Of a stretch of DNA of 64,000 bases, positions 33,600-45,267 are shown in pieces; the first letter of the stretch is position 1; every line of letters starts with the position of its first letter. Both the position numbers and the translations under genes were made by a program. The stretch comes from Dendrophyllia cribrosa (taxonomy: Eukaryota; Cnidaria; Anthozoa; Scleractinia; Dendrophylliidae), in NCBI GenBank assembly GCA_024195265.1, contig JAJLRJ010000010.1, forward strand, positions 13,075,754-13,139,753, in the 5' to 3' direction. The notes beneath the pieces were generated by a model. The model worked only from the letters and a program-made list of their open reading frames with translations. It did not search any database and was not told the origin of the DNA.

Positions 33600-33985
33600 A
33601 AAATAATAAATCAAGAACTCTTATTGTAACGCAATTTTGCGGTAAGCTTCTGTTTTCACACTGACCCGGTTTGACATTTTTTTTAAAATTAAACGTAAGG
33701 ATTTTTGACGAACGCAAAAAAAAAAAGAAAAAGTAAATCACTTTCATAATGTCCAGTTCAAAAAAAAAAGGGGGATGCCGAGCGCGAATCGAACCCGGAG
33801 CCGTCCGAGCGCAAATCCCGGACCCAAACCACTAGACCACCGAGGAACACATGCTCAGTTCAGACAAAGTTTTATTATTTAAAGCTAGATACGCGTCAAA
33901 ACGCGTATCTCGATTTGAAAACCCTTTTAGATCAATTTTAGTGTTGCATTAAAGACTCCAAATGCGAAACATCTTTCGCCTGGGC
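33600..33985 (-). repeat. tRNA-carrying dispersed repeat, reverse copy
   Basis: The better-preserved partner of 4885-5235. In order on -: AAGATGTTTCGCATTTGGAG, a hairpin (AGATACGCGT CAAA ACGCGTATCT at about 33888-33911), a full tRNA-like block, an A/T run, ATTATGAAAGTGATTT, and CGTTCGTCAAAAATCCTTAC. Confidence 0.75.
33776..33849 (-). tRNA. tRNA-like sequence (pol III promoter, not a functional tRNA)
   Basis: A-box TGGTCTAGTGGTTTGG and B-box GGTTCGATTCG are well formed and correctly spaced. The anticodon arm can pair GTCCG with CGGAC; a UUG anticodon is possible but uncertain. The acceptor ends do not pair well, and T9 follows about 6 bp downstream as a pol III stop. It lies within a dispersed repeat, so it is best read as the promoter head of a SINE-like unit. 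Confidence 0.5.
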
Positions 33986-34114
33986 CCGGCCAGCAAGAAC
34001 TCACTTCGAGCTGCCCAAAGCTGTATTTCAAGAGCCCGACCACACACAACGAACCGAACAACGACCACACACAACGAACGTTTTGAGGCCCGTCCGGTGA
34101 TTGAAAGACATCAT

Positions 34115-34176
34115 TAAGTCCGGAAATCCTCAAGTTTCTTTAAGAGGTGCTAGAGACTTGAGGATTTCCGGACTTA
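34115..34176. repeat. Perfect 20-bp inverted repeat
   Basis: TAAGTCCGGAAATCCTCAAG (34115-34134) and its exact reverse complement (34157-34176) with a 22-bp loop, beside the tRNA-carrying repeat. Confidence 0.9.
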
Positions 34177-35520
34177 CGTTGGCTTACACACATGTTACAG
34201 AGGCAATGTGTTGCCATAGTGAGCTCACGATAGATAAGCGAGCCAGGTGTGCGTAAAAAACAGTATTTTCGTTCAGGTTGTTGGCACTGGTCAGAAGTAT
34301 TGCAGTTGCGTATTCTCACAGCCAAACTGCTTTGAAATGGCTTCGAAATTGTGCTCTGAATGTACAGTCAAAGCACTGGAGGGCCAGAACTCTGCTTTTT
34401 ACAGTTGAAATTGGTCAAATTCCTTAGGGTTAGTGTAAATTCGACAAGGGCTTGTGATATTATTCGTTGTACGATAAAATGAGGCTATTCAGAGCGAGAA
34501 AAAATGAAAAAAGGCCTAAAAAGTCGCATAGGTCAGATATGCTCTCGGCCCTTCAATTGTCCTAAAAAATTAACAGTTGTTTGGCCTTGAAATTGCCATG
34601 ATTATACACTGTGTCAGCTGTTTTTAGGTTTGATTTTGTAAGATCTTAGTTCTGGTACATTCTGTGAGTGATGGCAGTTATAATTTTGTCAGATCTCGAA
34701 GCATGTGCACCATACCGAGTGACCACATTGTCCTAAAAAGTTAAGAGTTGTTTGGCCTTGAAATTACCATGATTATAATTGCATTGTGTTGGCTGGTTTT
34801 GGGTTTGATTTTGTGAGATCTTAGTTGTAAAATACATTAGTTTTTGTGAGTGACAGCAGTTTTGTCAGATCTTGAAGCATGTGCACCATAACGAGTGACC
34901 ACGTCACATTGTCTTAAAAAGTTTACAGTTGTTTGGCCTTGAAATTACCATGATTATAATTGCACTGTGTTGGCTGTTTTTGGGTTTGATTTTGTGAGAT
35001 CTTAGCTCTGGTACATTCTGTGAGTGACGGCAGTTTTGTCAGATCTTGAAGCATGTGTACCATGACGAGTGACCACATTGTCCTAAAAAATTGAGAGTTG
35101 TTTGCCCTCTGAAATTGCCATGATTATAATTGCACTGTGTCGGCTGTTTTTAGGTTTGATTTTGTGAGATCTTAGTTCTAGTAGATTCTGAAAGCGACGA
35201 TAGTCTTGTCAGACCTTGAGGCTATGACTGTGTACTGTAATGAAGGACCACATGATATTGTTCCAAATAAAGAGTGATTTTGCCTTGAAATTGCCATGTT
35301 CATAGTTGAGCTGTGTCAACTGTTTTAGGACACTAAATGTACATGTATGTGGTCCTAATTGATCATGTGGTAAACATGCTTTGAGGTAACATTCCATGAG
35401 TGATAGCACTTTTGTCACTTTTATCATGTGCATCAACTTATAACAATATATTTTATAAATTAAGAGTAAAATTTCCATGTCCAAAATTGAGTAGTGCCAA
35501 CAGTTTTAGGGTTTGATTTT

Positions 35521-37224
35521 TCAATAGTGCAGTGATGCCATACAGTGTACATGTATACACATGTACATGTACTTACAGTCGAATTTGACATGCATTTTAA
35601 ATCTCTTCCTTGCTGGATTTCTAATAATAATACAATAATATTATTACTTTGTCAATATATAATTAATATATGATAATGAATGAAAATAAAAACACAGGAA
35701 AATTAAAATTGAACTACAATGCATGTAACTAACATGTTGACTATCACTTTTCCATTTCAAACAGCTGTGATGCGAGTCCATTTTCGTACCAAAAAGAGGC
35801 GGCAAAAAAATGTTGACAAAAAGAAGCAGAAATATTAGTGTTGCAGGAGCAGCGGAAGAGAAGTAGAAAGAATACGGTAAGTAAAAGATGTTTAATGCCT
35901 GCAGTAAACACAATTTTTTTACTGTGAACACTCCAGTTATACATTGTTTGTCCTCAAGCATTTTCATTTTGAAATGGATAAATTAAATATGACCTACTGT
36001 GTCATATGTTATTTGCTAGCCTGGAGGTCTGTACTGGGAAAAACTGGACCCAAAGGAACAGTTTTTTTCCCAATATGGCCTGACCTTATAATTTAGATTG
36101 AAGTACTGTATACTCCCTGTATCTTGTTTATTTTGTTTAATTAATTTGTAGGTGTTTTAGTTTATATAATGTAAGTAATGTAAATGAGTGAATGAGTGTA
36201 AGTGAATTTGTTTTTGAATAATTAAAAGGTTAATTAAAAAAATAAAATAAAATAAAAATATGGCCTGACCTAGGCCAGCAAGTAACATGTTAATATTTTT
36301 TTTCTGTGGGAATATTGGTTTAATTTGTACATACTTGTAAAAGCCATATGTCTGGCAGAAATGTGGACTTTAACAGTAAAACCGAAGTCAGTATTCTTTT
36401 TACATTGTTATGTGTTTTACATTTTAAAAATTTTGTAGCTGTACACTCTAAAAATTCGGAACAGTCCGTATATGGGGTCCAGATGGGAATATCAGGACCT
36501 CAAGAGAGTGTGTCCTTAACCAATCAAATTCAAGGATTTTGTAGTATGGACCACTGCGATGCACTAGAAAAAAAAAACATGTCATTTTAATGATACCAGT
36601 ACACAAATTTAAATCAATATCACAACCTTGTAATCATTTTCAACCATCCCTTTACAGTCGAAGGTTAAATTATTAATCACTACATTGTACATACACATGT
36701 ACAGTGTAGATCAGCCTCCCTTGTCCTCTTCCCCCAAAATTTTAATTTAATTTGGACTAGCGAGAAAGACCTTTTTGTTGTTGTAAAAACTGATTTTTTT
36801 ATGCACCCTGTTATACGCAATTATCTAGAAGTAAAAAAATTGTCTGTAAACAACCTTATGAGCAATGGCTCATAAATTGTTGTGCAATATATTCATTCAT
36901 ACTGGGTTGTGGGTTTCATGGTAAAACTGTAATTTCATTGTTCAGTTACTTGTTTGTGCTTAGTTAATTCTAGATTTTCATCTTTTACAGAAATGAATTA
37001 AGCAGGTAAAATCACTTGATGAAGAGCCTCGACCGTAAAATTAAGTGCCAAAGAAGTATAAGGGGTGCAAACATGGTTTTTGAAAGAAGTCAAGGGCCAC
37101 CATCATGGGAGAAACCAAAAGATGCCCCTGACGTTGCATTGTCACCACTCCTCAGCTAAGGAACTGGGTCATGAAATAGAATGCAAACTAGTTTAATCAT
37201 TGTTTCACAGGAGCATCTCTATCC
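35521..37224. other. MULE interior, no gene recognised
   Basis: Simple-sequence patches (ACATGTACATGTAC near 35560; (AATAA)n near 36240). Chance ORFs only. Confidence 0.45.
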
Positions 37225-37589
37225 TGTGTTTGTGTGGGGGACTGTGTTTTTAAATGGCTGTGTCGGTTATGAATTCAGCTTTTCTAAATGCAACATTTAG
37301 TGCTTTTTTAACGGTTAAAATCATGAAACAAAACCACTCAAACACATGAATACAATGTTTAAAAACTTGAAGTTTGACTTTCACTCAGTCAAACTTCAAG
37401 TTTCTAAAACCACTATTGCAAACTTTAAATCACAAAAAAAAAAACACAACAACAAAGTATTCAATGTTTTTGAGTGTTTTTGTTTTATTTTAATCTTTAA
37501 AAAGTGCTAATTAATATTGCATTTAGAACAGCTAAATATAATTTATAACTGACACAGCCATTTAAAAGCAGTCTCCTACACAAACACAA
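37225..37589. mobile_element. ~365-bp MITE 1 in MULE interior
   Basis: Imperfect inverted ends (TGTGTTTGTGTGG / CTACACAAACACA, TTTAAATGGCTGTGTC / GACACAGCCATTTAAA). A second inner palindrome occurs at its centre (AAACTTGAAGTTTGACT, about 37362-37403). Confidence 0.65.
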
Positions 37590-37661
37590 GTTTGGTTTAT
37601 TGGTGTTCAAACTCTAGAAAGCCAGGAGCCCATAACCAGGAGTATGCAAATGCCATAAATT

Positions 37662-37901
37662 TGTGCAATGGCATTTTTACAAGTAGGTTTATTTTGAGAC
37701 AAGCTTTTCCCTTTCCCGCAAAAATAATTGTTTCTGATTCTTATGTGGACGAGTTGTCATAGTTATGTATTACATTTACGGTAAACGTTTATTATCAATG
37801 CAATTTCTTGTGATTGGCTTCCAATTCTAAAACCAATTTGCAGGAAAGGCTAGTTATAGTCTAAAAATAAACCTACTTGAATGTGAAAATGCCATTTCAC
37901 A
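37662..37901. mobile_element. ~240-bp MITE 2 in MULE interior
   Basis: Inverted arms AATGGCATTTTTAC.AAGTAGGTTTATTTT and reverse complement; non-coding. Confidence 0.65.
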
Positions 37902-38223
37902 GGTGCAGTATGGCAGTCGCATGCTCCAGGTAATGAGTTCCTGAGAAAGTTCAGTAAAATTAATGTGGTTAAATTGTCTACAGAGCAAACATGAGTTTGA
38001 CTTTACAGACTACATGTACATTAAGCTTCCATTTGCATGAATTTTCCATGACCTGCTCCTTCAACAATATTATTATTAAATAGGATTTGGTGCATAAAAG
38101 GCCAGTGTACAGTTTTATAGGTTCTATTTCAGTTTCACTCGGAATAGCCTCGCTTTTTGCACTCCAATTTACTCAAGAAACATTCCCATTTCACTATACT
38201 ATACACTTTTTGTTTAACCCTCA

Positions 38224-38370
38224 GGCCCCGGTTGTTCAAAGGGTAGATAACGCTATCCATCGGATAAATCACTATTCAGTGGATAGGCAGTAGCAAAACC
38301 AATCATGTTATCCACTGGATAGTGATTTATCCGGTGGATAGCACTATCCAACTTTTGAACAACCGGGGCC
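38224..38370. mobile_element. 147-bp palindromic MITE 3 in MULE interior
   Basis: GGCCCCGGTTGTTCAAA at the left and its near-exact reverse complement at the right; the arms (TATCCAC.GGATAAATCACTAT.CAGTGGATA) pair almost along the full length. Confidence 0.85.
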
Positions 38371-38390
38371 AGAAGGACAAGGCTATAAGA

Positions 38391-38849
38391 TACAGTACTT
38401 ACCCGCTTATAAGAACCTAGGTTTTTCCAAGTTAGCCTAAACAGGTTCTTATATAAATGGTGCTTAGAGGAGTTTTAGGCTATTTAGGTTCTTAAACAGG
38501 TTCTTATTTTTATAAGAAAGATATGATACCAGTGCCTGGTAGAAGGGTGGCATGTACAGTATATTAATTTAATGCCAAAACCGGCCTGGCTTTTGGACAG
38601 TACTGTATGTACTGTATATATACCAAATTTAGAGATTTTTATAGTACACACATGTTTAAGTTCACTACAGTACTTTTGAGACTCATGTCTTTTATCTTTG
38701 CCTGAAGATCTTTAAGGTTCATTTTCTAAAATAAGAACCTGTTTCAAATTTTAGGCTAAATAGGTTCTTATGTAAAGGGGGTCTAAATTGATATTTTTAG
38801 GCTAACAGGTTCTTAATTCTAGGTTCTTATAAGCGGGTAATGTACTGTC
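38391..38849. mobile_element. ~458-bp MITE 4 in MULE interior
   Basis: ACAGTAC.TACCCGCTTATAAG and reverse complement at the ends. Internally it repeats AGGTTCTTA / TAAGAACCT at least eight times. Confidence 0.75.
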
Positions 38850-40354
38850 TGATCATGATGTCATAGGTAGATGTGGTTGCATAGTGAAAGAATCCTATGG
38901 AACTTATCTTCTAAATACCAACAGAACTCAGGGATAAAAAAAAAAACATGGGGATTTGTTTTTCAAGGCCACATGCAAAAAGTGAGGCAAATCCAAACAA
39001 ACATTTACCCAGCATTACATAATAATCAAGATAGGCCCTTTATGCACCACCCCCTAATTATTTTTGGCTTTCAAGTAGCAGTCTTCCAATTACATAATTA
39101 TCAAACAGGTATGCAGAGAAACAATAATTGTAATTTAATACAATAGTATTTCTGTCAGCCTGAGCAAAGGAGGCACTTAGTATCTTGCATGCATGCACCG
39201 CAAACAAACACAATTATCAAAAATAATATCTTCCATTTCAGTTATATTTGCAATTTGTTCTTAAGTCTGGTTAACTTCACAAACCGATCATAAGCCTCAG
39301 TTTTCAGTTTGATTGGTGTCGTGTGGTGTAGATGCGTTAAATATCTTCAGATCTTGGGATCAATAAACCTACTTTTCGGCAACTACATTTGTATTTTTAT
39401 TTATCGGCATTGAATTGAAGTGTTAATGAATCTGTAGGCTACATGCAGCGCGTCTTTTGTGAGACGATTTATTTGCATTTGTGGATGGATTGAAATGCTA
39501 TTTGGTCACAACATAAACTAAAGCTGTAAAATAAGTGATTGTACCACACAACACAGGTTGAACTGAAATGCAAGGCTTTCAATCAGCAGTTTGGAAAGTT
39601 AATAGGCCTTTAGAGCAAACTTTAAATATTTGAAATGGAAGATATTCTCCAAATGTAGGCAGAGTTAATAGGTTATCATGGATTTCTTCAGCAAATGTTT
39701 CCAATACAAGCAACTGACCTGGTACAGTCTCAACAGCGTCTGTGTGAAATGAGCTGTTTGTGGGTCGCATGTAGTTTGTTTGCAGTGCATGCCAGGAAGA
39801 AAGTAATCTCCTCCTTTGAGTATATGTGTACAGATCAGTTTTTTTTAACTTCCTCCTCCCAGCTCCTCTCTTTTAAGCCCCCCGAATTACATAGCCCCAG
39901 GAGCTAATAGAGTTTTTACTGTGTGTGCATGTATTGTTACACGAAATGTCTGGTGCGAACTTTTCAAATTAAAGAATAACCTGTATTTAGGGCTTTTTGT
40001 ATGCACCTGTTGAAATGATTCCTGATTGAATTGAGTTGCAATGTTGCTTCTCGTGTAACATGTAGCATTTTACCACCCAGTTAAATCGTGTAAAAAAATT
40101 ATTTTGTAACAGTGTATTATTTTGTAGTTGATTATTCTCAACGTGATTCGACATTGTAAATACGGTTGACAACGTGATTTGGTTTAGTTAGATAGTTATT
40201 GAAATAATTAAAGTAATTTCATTTATGACTTGAAATTATTGTTACTGCAGTGTGGTGAAGACATTAATTGAGCAAATATATATGTCGAAAACTGATCTCG
40301 CCGATCACATTTACTGTCCTAGGGAAAATATTTTTTTCATCACATTTCTAGAGC
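38850..40354. other. MULE interior, no gene recognised
   Basis: AT-rich sequence with chance ORFs only. Confidence 0.45.
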
Positions 40355-40612
40355 ATAAAAGTGGAAATTAAAATGATTCTTTGATCACATTTATACCACC
40401 CTGAGCAAATACCTGCAAAAATGATTCTTTGATCATATTTACCACCCTGAGCAAATACGTGGAAAAATGCCGATTCTTTGATCACTTTTACCACCCTGGG
40501 CAAATACGTTGAAAAATGATTCTTTGAACACATTTACCACCCTCAGCAAATACGTGTGGAAAAACGATTCTTTGAACACATTTACCACCCTCAGCAAATA
40601 CGTGGAAAAAAC
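40355..40612. repeat. ~48-bp tandem repeat, about five units
   Basis: Units read AAATGATTCTTTGATCACAT then TTACCACCCTGAGCAAATAC, with small variants (GAACAC for GATCAC). Confidence 0.9.
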
Positions 40613-41700
40613 CCACACTCGGAGTATGTAGCGAAAATATTCTAAGTCCCCTTTATGAGAGGCAGTTTACGGACTGTCAACGGACCGACACTCTCTTTTA
40701 CGGTCCGTACAGACCGTCAAAATGTTTGACTCCACTCTCGGAGTATACAGCGAAAGTATTCTAAGTCCCCTTATGAGATGCAGTTTGCGGACTGTCAACG
40801 GACCGACTTTCTCTTTTACGGTCCGTACAAACCGTACAGACCGTCAAACTGTTTGACCCCACACTCGGAGTATACAGCGAAAATATTCTAAGTCCCCTTA
40901 ATGAGATGCAGTTTGCGGACTGTCAACGGACCGACTCTCCCTTTTACGGTCCGTACAAACCGTACAGACCGTCAAACTGTTTGACTCCACTCTCGGAGTA
41001 TACAGTGAAAATATTCTAAGTCCCCTTAATGAGATGCAGTTTGCGGACTGTCAACGGACCGACTCTCTCTTTTACGGTCCGTACAAACCGTACAGACCGT
41101 CAAACTGTTTGACCCCACACTCGGAGTATACAGCGAAAATATTCTAAGTCCCCTTAATGAGATGCAGTTTGCGGACTGTCCGTTCCGGACCGACTCTCTC
41201 TTTTACGGTCCGTACAAACCGTACAGACCGTCAAACTGTTTGACTCCACTCTCGGAGTATACAGTGAAAATATTCTAAGTCCCCTTAATGAGATGCAGTT
41301 TGCGGACTGTCAACGGACCGACTTTCTCTTTTACGGTCCGTACAAACCGTACAGACCGTCAAACTGTTTGACCCCAAACTCGGAGTATACAGCGAAAATA
41401 TTCTAAGTCCCTTTAATGAGATGCAGTTTACGGACTGTCAACGGACCGACTCTCCCTTTTACGGTCCGTACAAACCGTACAGACCGTCAAACTGTTTGAC
41501 CCCACACTTGGAGTATGTAGCGAAAATATTCTAAGTCCCCTTAATGAGATGCAGTCTGCGGACTGTCAACGGACCGACTCTCTCTTTTACGGTCCGTACA
41601 AACCGTACAGACCGTCAAACTGTTTGACCCCACACTCGGAGTATACAGCGAAAATATTCTAAGTCCCCTTAATGAGATGCAGTTTGCGGACTGTCAACGG
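40613..41700. repeat. Right subterminal tandem array of the MULE, ~126-bp units, about nine
   Basis: Units start near 40615, 40735, 40862, 40989, 41115, 41246, 41372, 41504 and 41630 with CTCGGAGTATACAGCGAAAA. They contain GATGCAGTTTGCGGACTGTC and the palindrome-rich TTTACGGTCCGTACAAACCG. The last unit merges into the right TIR, so the TIR looks built from an array unit. Confidence 0.92.
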
Positions 41701-41792
41701 ACCGACTGGTCACTATTACAGTTTGTCAGACCGTACAGATCGTAACGTGCCTTTGACAGACTGTATCCGTGCGTCTATATTGGACAACACTC

Positions 41793-43679
41793 CTTGACGG
41801 CGGCTCAACTGTAAATCTCATGTCAGATAAGACAGTGGAGAGACTCTGTGGAATAGGCTGCCTAAAAGACTTGGACTAAACATCTGTGACTCTGGTAATG
41901 TACAACCAGTCTGAAGTTAAACCGCTGGGCAAGAAACGCTTCCGAGTGACAAACCCAAAGAACAATAAGAAGTACAGTATTGAATTTCACATTGTTGGTG
42001 GAGTAAGTCCATGCAAGTCTATCCTGGGTTTAAGGGCCAGCAAACACCTTCAATTGCTAACAATCAATGAACAAAACATCCTTGCTGTGGATTCAAATGA
42101 TGAAGACCCTGTCAATCTCAAGAAAGAAGACTACATTTCGCTGTACAAAGATGTGTTCTCTGGGGAAGGCAAACTTGAAGGCCAACTACACCTGAAAATT
42201 GACAAGGATGTCCATCCAGTTCAGCTGCCCACTCGGAGGGTGCCAATTGCCCTTAAAGAGCCTTTAAAACAAGAGTTGGACAGACTGTCAAACATTGGAA
42301 TGATCCTGAAGGTCGATACACCTACTGAGTGGATCTCAGCAGTAGTGGTCACAACAAAGAAAAATGGCAAAGTAAGACTGTGTATTGATCCCAAACCACT
42401 CAATGAGGCCCTACACAGGAATCACTACCCCTTGCCCACAATAGATGACGTGCTCCCGCTGCTAACCAAGGCCCGTGTGTTTACAGTGCTTGATGCGAAA
42501 AACGGGTTTTGGCACATACAACTAGATGAGCCAAGCAGCTATGCGACCACCTTTGGAACACCATGGGGTAGATACCGGTGGCTTCGAATGCCATTTGGAC
42601 TTTCTCCTGCTCCAGAGGAGTTTCAGAGGAGAATTGATATCGCTCTTGAAGGTCTACCCAGCCAGAAGGCCATTGCTGATGACATACTGGTGTTTGGATC
42701 GGGAGACACAGATGAAGAAGCTTTCAGGGATCATGATCGTCACCTGAAGGAGGTGTTCAACCGGTGCCAGCAGAAGGGCATCAAGCTGAATGCTGATAAG
42801 ATGCAGTTCAGACAAAAGCAAGTGACCTACATGGGTCATGTGATATCATCAGAGGGTCTTGGAGTGGATCCAGACAAACTGAAGTCCATCAACGAAATGC
42901 CACCCCCCACTGACAAGCATGGTGTCCAGAGAATCCTAGGAATGGTGAACTATGTACAGAAGTTTGCACCAAACCTGGCAGATGTGGCTAAGCCCCTTCG
43001 AGATCTTGTGAAGAAAGATAATGAGTTTCTTTGGGTGGAAGAAGTCCATGGAAAGTGCCTGGAGGATGTAAAGCGGGTTCTAACGCAAGCGCCGGTACTC
43101 AAGTTCTTTGATCCACAAAAGAAGACAGTACTGCAATGTGATGCCTCCATGAGCGGTCTTGGAGCATGTCTATTACAGGATGGACTCCCCATCGCGTACG
43201 CGTCCAGGGCCCTAACTCCAGCTGAGACTAACTATGCTCAGATAGAGAAAGAGTTGCTGTCTATTGTCTTCGGTGTTGAACGATTTGAGAGTTACGTTTA
43301 TGGTAGAAAGGTCTTCGTTGATACTGATCACAAACCGCTGGAATCTATTATGAAGAAGAGTTTGCTGAGTGCACCTAAGCGTCTGCAGAGAATGTTGTTA
43401 CGTCTTCAGAAATTTGACCTCGAAGTCACCTACAGAAAGGGCATCGAGATGCACATCGCAGATCCCCTTAGTCGGGCGTATCTCCCACTGGTCAAGCAAG
43501 AGGAAGACACCAAGGAAGATGTGTGGAGTGTTGCTGATGAAAGATCACCAACAGAGATCGAGACTGAGTATGTGAACATGGCTGAGTTTGTGCCCATTCG
43601 ACAAACGACCCTATGTGACATCAAGTCTGAAACTGAGCTGGACGCTGATCTGAGTGCATTAGCCACTATGATCAAATAA
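41793..43679 (+). pseudogene. pol: Gypsy protease-RT-RNase H, with in-frame stops
   Basis: Picks up the frame at the second copy of CTTGACGGC, completing the retropepsin active site; the catalytic triad region reads D-G-G rather than the usual D-S/T-G. TAA at 41877-41879 interrupts the frame. RT follows: motif A Asp in VLDAKNGFW, then MPFGLSPAPEEFQ, and the catalytic ADDILVFG. RNase H (LQCDASMSGLG, YAQIEKELLS, VDTDHKPLE) and a connector follow to TAA at 43677-43679. The integrase then resumes in another frame. Confidence 0.92.
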
Positions 43680-45013
43680 GGCTGGCCAGATAGCAAGACA
43701 AATGTGCCCCCAAGTTGCAGAACTATTTCCCTTTTAGAGAAGAGTTGTCTTTACAGAACGGAGTTGTATTCAAGGATGAACGAATTGTGGTTCCACTTAC
43801 CTTGCGAGATTGCATTATCGACAAAGTTCATGCTAGTCACCTGGACATTCAGGGATGTCTTAGAAGAGCTCGAGACGCTTTCTTCTGGCCTGACATGAGC
43901 AAGCAAACCACCGAGTTTATCTCAAAGTGCGGTATCTGTAACAGTTACAAACCAGACCAGCAGAAGGAGCCCTCAGTGTGCTATGAAATACCGTCAAGGC
44001 CTTGGCAAAGCATCTCAGCTGACCTGTTTGAGCTCCACGGCCTTGACTACCTGGTTACCACTGACCGTTATTCCAACTTCTTCGAAGTGGATGTGCTGGC
44101 GTCTAAGACTTCGAAAGAAGTTATTGATAAACTTAAGCCCCATCTGGCTAGATACGGGCTTCCAGACCAAATTATCACAGACAATGGACCACAGTTTGAC
44201 TGCAGAGAGTTCCAGCAGTTTGCAGAGCAGTACCAGTTTGAACACATTAGGACCTCGCCGCGGTACCCCCAGTCCAACGGCAAGGCAGAGAATAGTGTTA
44301 AAACAGCAAAGCAAATCCTAAAGAAAGCTTTTGACGCGGGACGTGACCCACAGTTGTCGCTACTGAACATTAGGAACACACCATCGGAAGGAATGGACAG
44401 CTCCCCTGCACAACGTCTCTTCTCACGCAGAACCCGAACTTCTCTACCCATAGCTAGTCAGTTGCTGCAGCCACAGTTGGTGCCTGATGTGAGCGACAAG
44501 TTACAAGAGAGAAAGTTGAAACAAGCCTTGTATTACAACAGAGGAACCAAGGTACTACAGCCTCTACAAGAAGGAGATGTGGTGCGAGTCCGACCCCTTA
44601 ATCGTCGGTCGAAATGGTTCAAGGCGCAAGTTGATCAGCACGTAGATGTACGCTCCTACAATGTTCGCACTGAAGATGGTCGACTTTATCGCCGCAACCG
44701 TTCCCATCTCTACAAGGTTCCTGAGAGGTACCAACCAAACCATGATGAAGAGCTGGTGCTACCTAAGTTGTCTACGCCGGAACATCCTGAGGGTGCATGT
44801 CAGTTGCCTTCGGCATCTCCTGTATTGCAGTTGCCTTCTGTATCTCCTACACCAGGGATGCCTCATGTTTCAGATGTACAACCTCCTGCCAATGGTCTGC
44901 CAACGGATGCCCAGCCAAGGGAAGCTACTGATCCTGCTCAGGCTACGACTAGAAGTGGCAGAATTGTTAGGAAACCTGCTTATCTGAAAGACTTCTGTCT
45001 GTGTCTAGTGTGA
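43680..45013 (+). pseudogene. Gypsy integrase, frameshifted from RT
   Basis: After the TAA at 43677 the coding sense continues briefly (GWPDSKTNV), then shifts frame at a C5 run near 43706-43710; the open frame is listed from 43715. Zinc-binding H-H-C-C (HASHLDIQGC then CGICNSYK), catalytic core with SADLFELHG, ITDNGPQFD and SNGKAENSV supplying D, D and E, and a basic C-terminal domain. It ends at 45013, about 250 bp before the 3' LTR; no env-like ORF follows. Confidence 0.92.
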
Positions 45014-45254
45014 CTTCACAGAGGCCATTGAACAGTGAACGATGAAGAATGGGCATTGATCGGTTATCGACCAGTTTTGAACAGTGAACATTATAGCTAG
45101 TTTCTGTACCATTCCCAAGTTTCCTTTTTGGCTTGTTTGTTACACAACAGTGAACATTGAACTTCATAGTTATTTCCTGCACCATTGCTAAAGCTTCCTT
45201 TGGCTATTGGTGTTTGTTTTGTTTTGTTTTGTTTTGTTTCTTTTTATTTCATTT

Positions 45255-45267
45255 AAACGAAGGGAGA
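45255..45267 (+). promoter_or_regulatory. Polypurine tract of the Gypsy element
   Basis: AAACGAAGGGAGA immediately precedes the 3' LTR. Confidence 0.75.

Larger units (their letters stand above)
33427..34553. mobile_element. 1.13-kb TIR element inserted in the tandem array
   Basis: Ends AAGGGCCGAGAGCATATC and its reverse complement, extending inward about 55 bp (ACTTTTTAGGCCTTTTTTCA). CAATT flanks both sides (33422-33426 and 34554-34558), and removing it leaves one ordinary array unit. Non-coding; it contains a tRNA-carrying repeat and a 20-bp perfect inverted repeat. Confidence 0.85.
33060..35520. repeat. ~175-bp tandem array in MULE interior
   Basis: Units carry TTGTTTGGCCTTGAAATT, CCATGATTATAATTGCACTGTG, GGTTTGATTTTGTGAGATCTTA and TTGAAGCATGTGCACCAT. 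The first word recurs at about 33123, 34573, 34745, 34926 and (altered) 35095, periods of about 170-181 bp. More diverged units flank these. It is interrupted at 33427-34553 by a TIR element. Confidence 0.88.
29377..41792. mobile_element. 12.4-kb Mutator-like (MULE) element, non-autonomous, inside the Gypsy protease
   Basis: Inverted termini of about 120 bp (29377-29500 and 41671-41792) share TGTCCAATATAGACGCACGG and AAACTGTAATAGTGACCAGT. A perfect 9-bp duplication CTTGACGGC flanks it (29368-29376 and 41793-41801). The flanking Gypsy frame is the same on both sides of the insert, confirming the exact boundaries. A 9-bp duplication and long TIRs are hallmarks of the Mutator superfamily. Tandem arrays sit just inside both TIRs. 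The ~9.5-kb interior has no transposase or large ORF and consists of AT-rich sequence, a ~175-bp array and several MITEs, so transposition would depend on an enzyme supplied elsewhere. Confidence 0.88.

Noticed and set aside
33776..33849. Functional nuclear tRNA gene
   Set aside because: Acceptor ends do not pair and the sequence lies in a dispersed repeat with a degenerate second copy.
40613..41700. CRISPR-like array
   Set aside because: Whole ~126-bp units are repeated, with no unique spacers, and the array sits inside a eukaryotic transposon next to its TIR.
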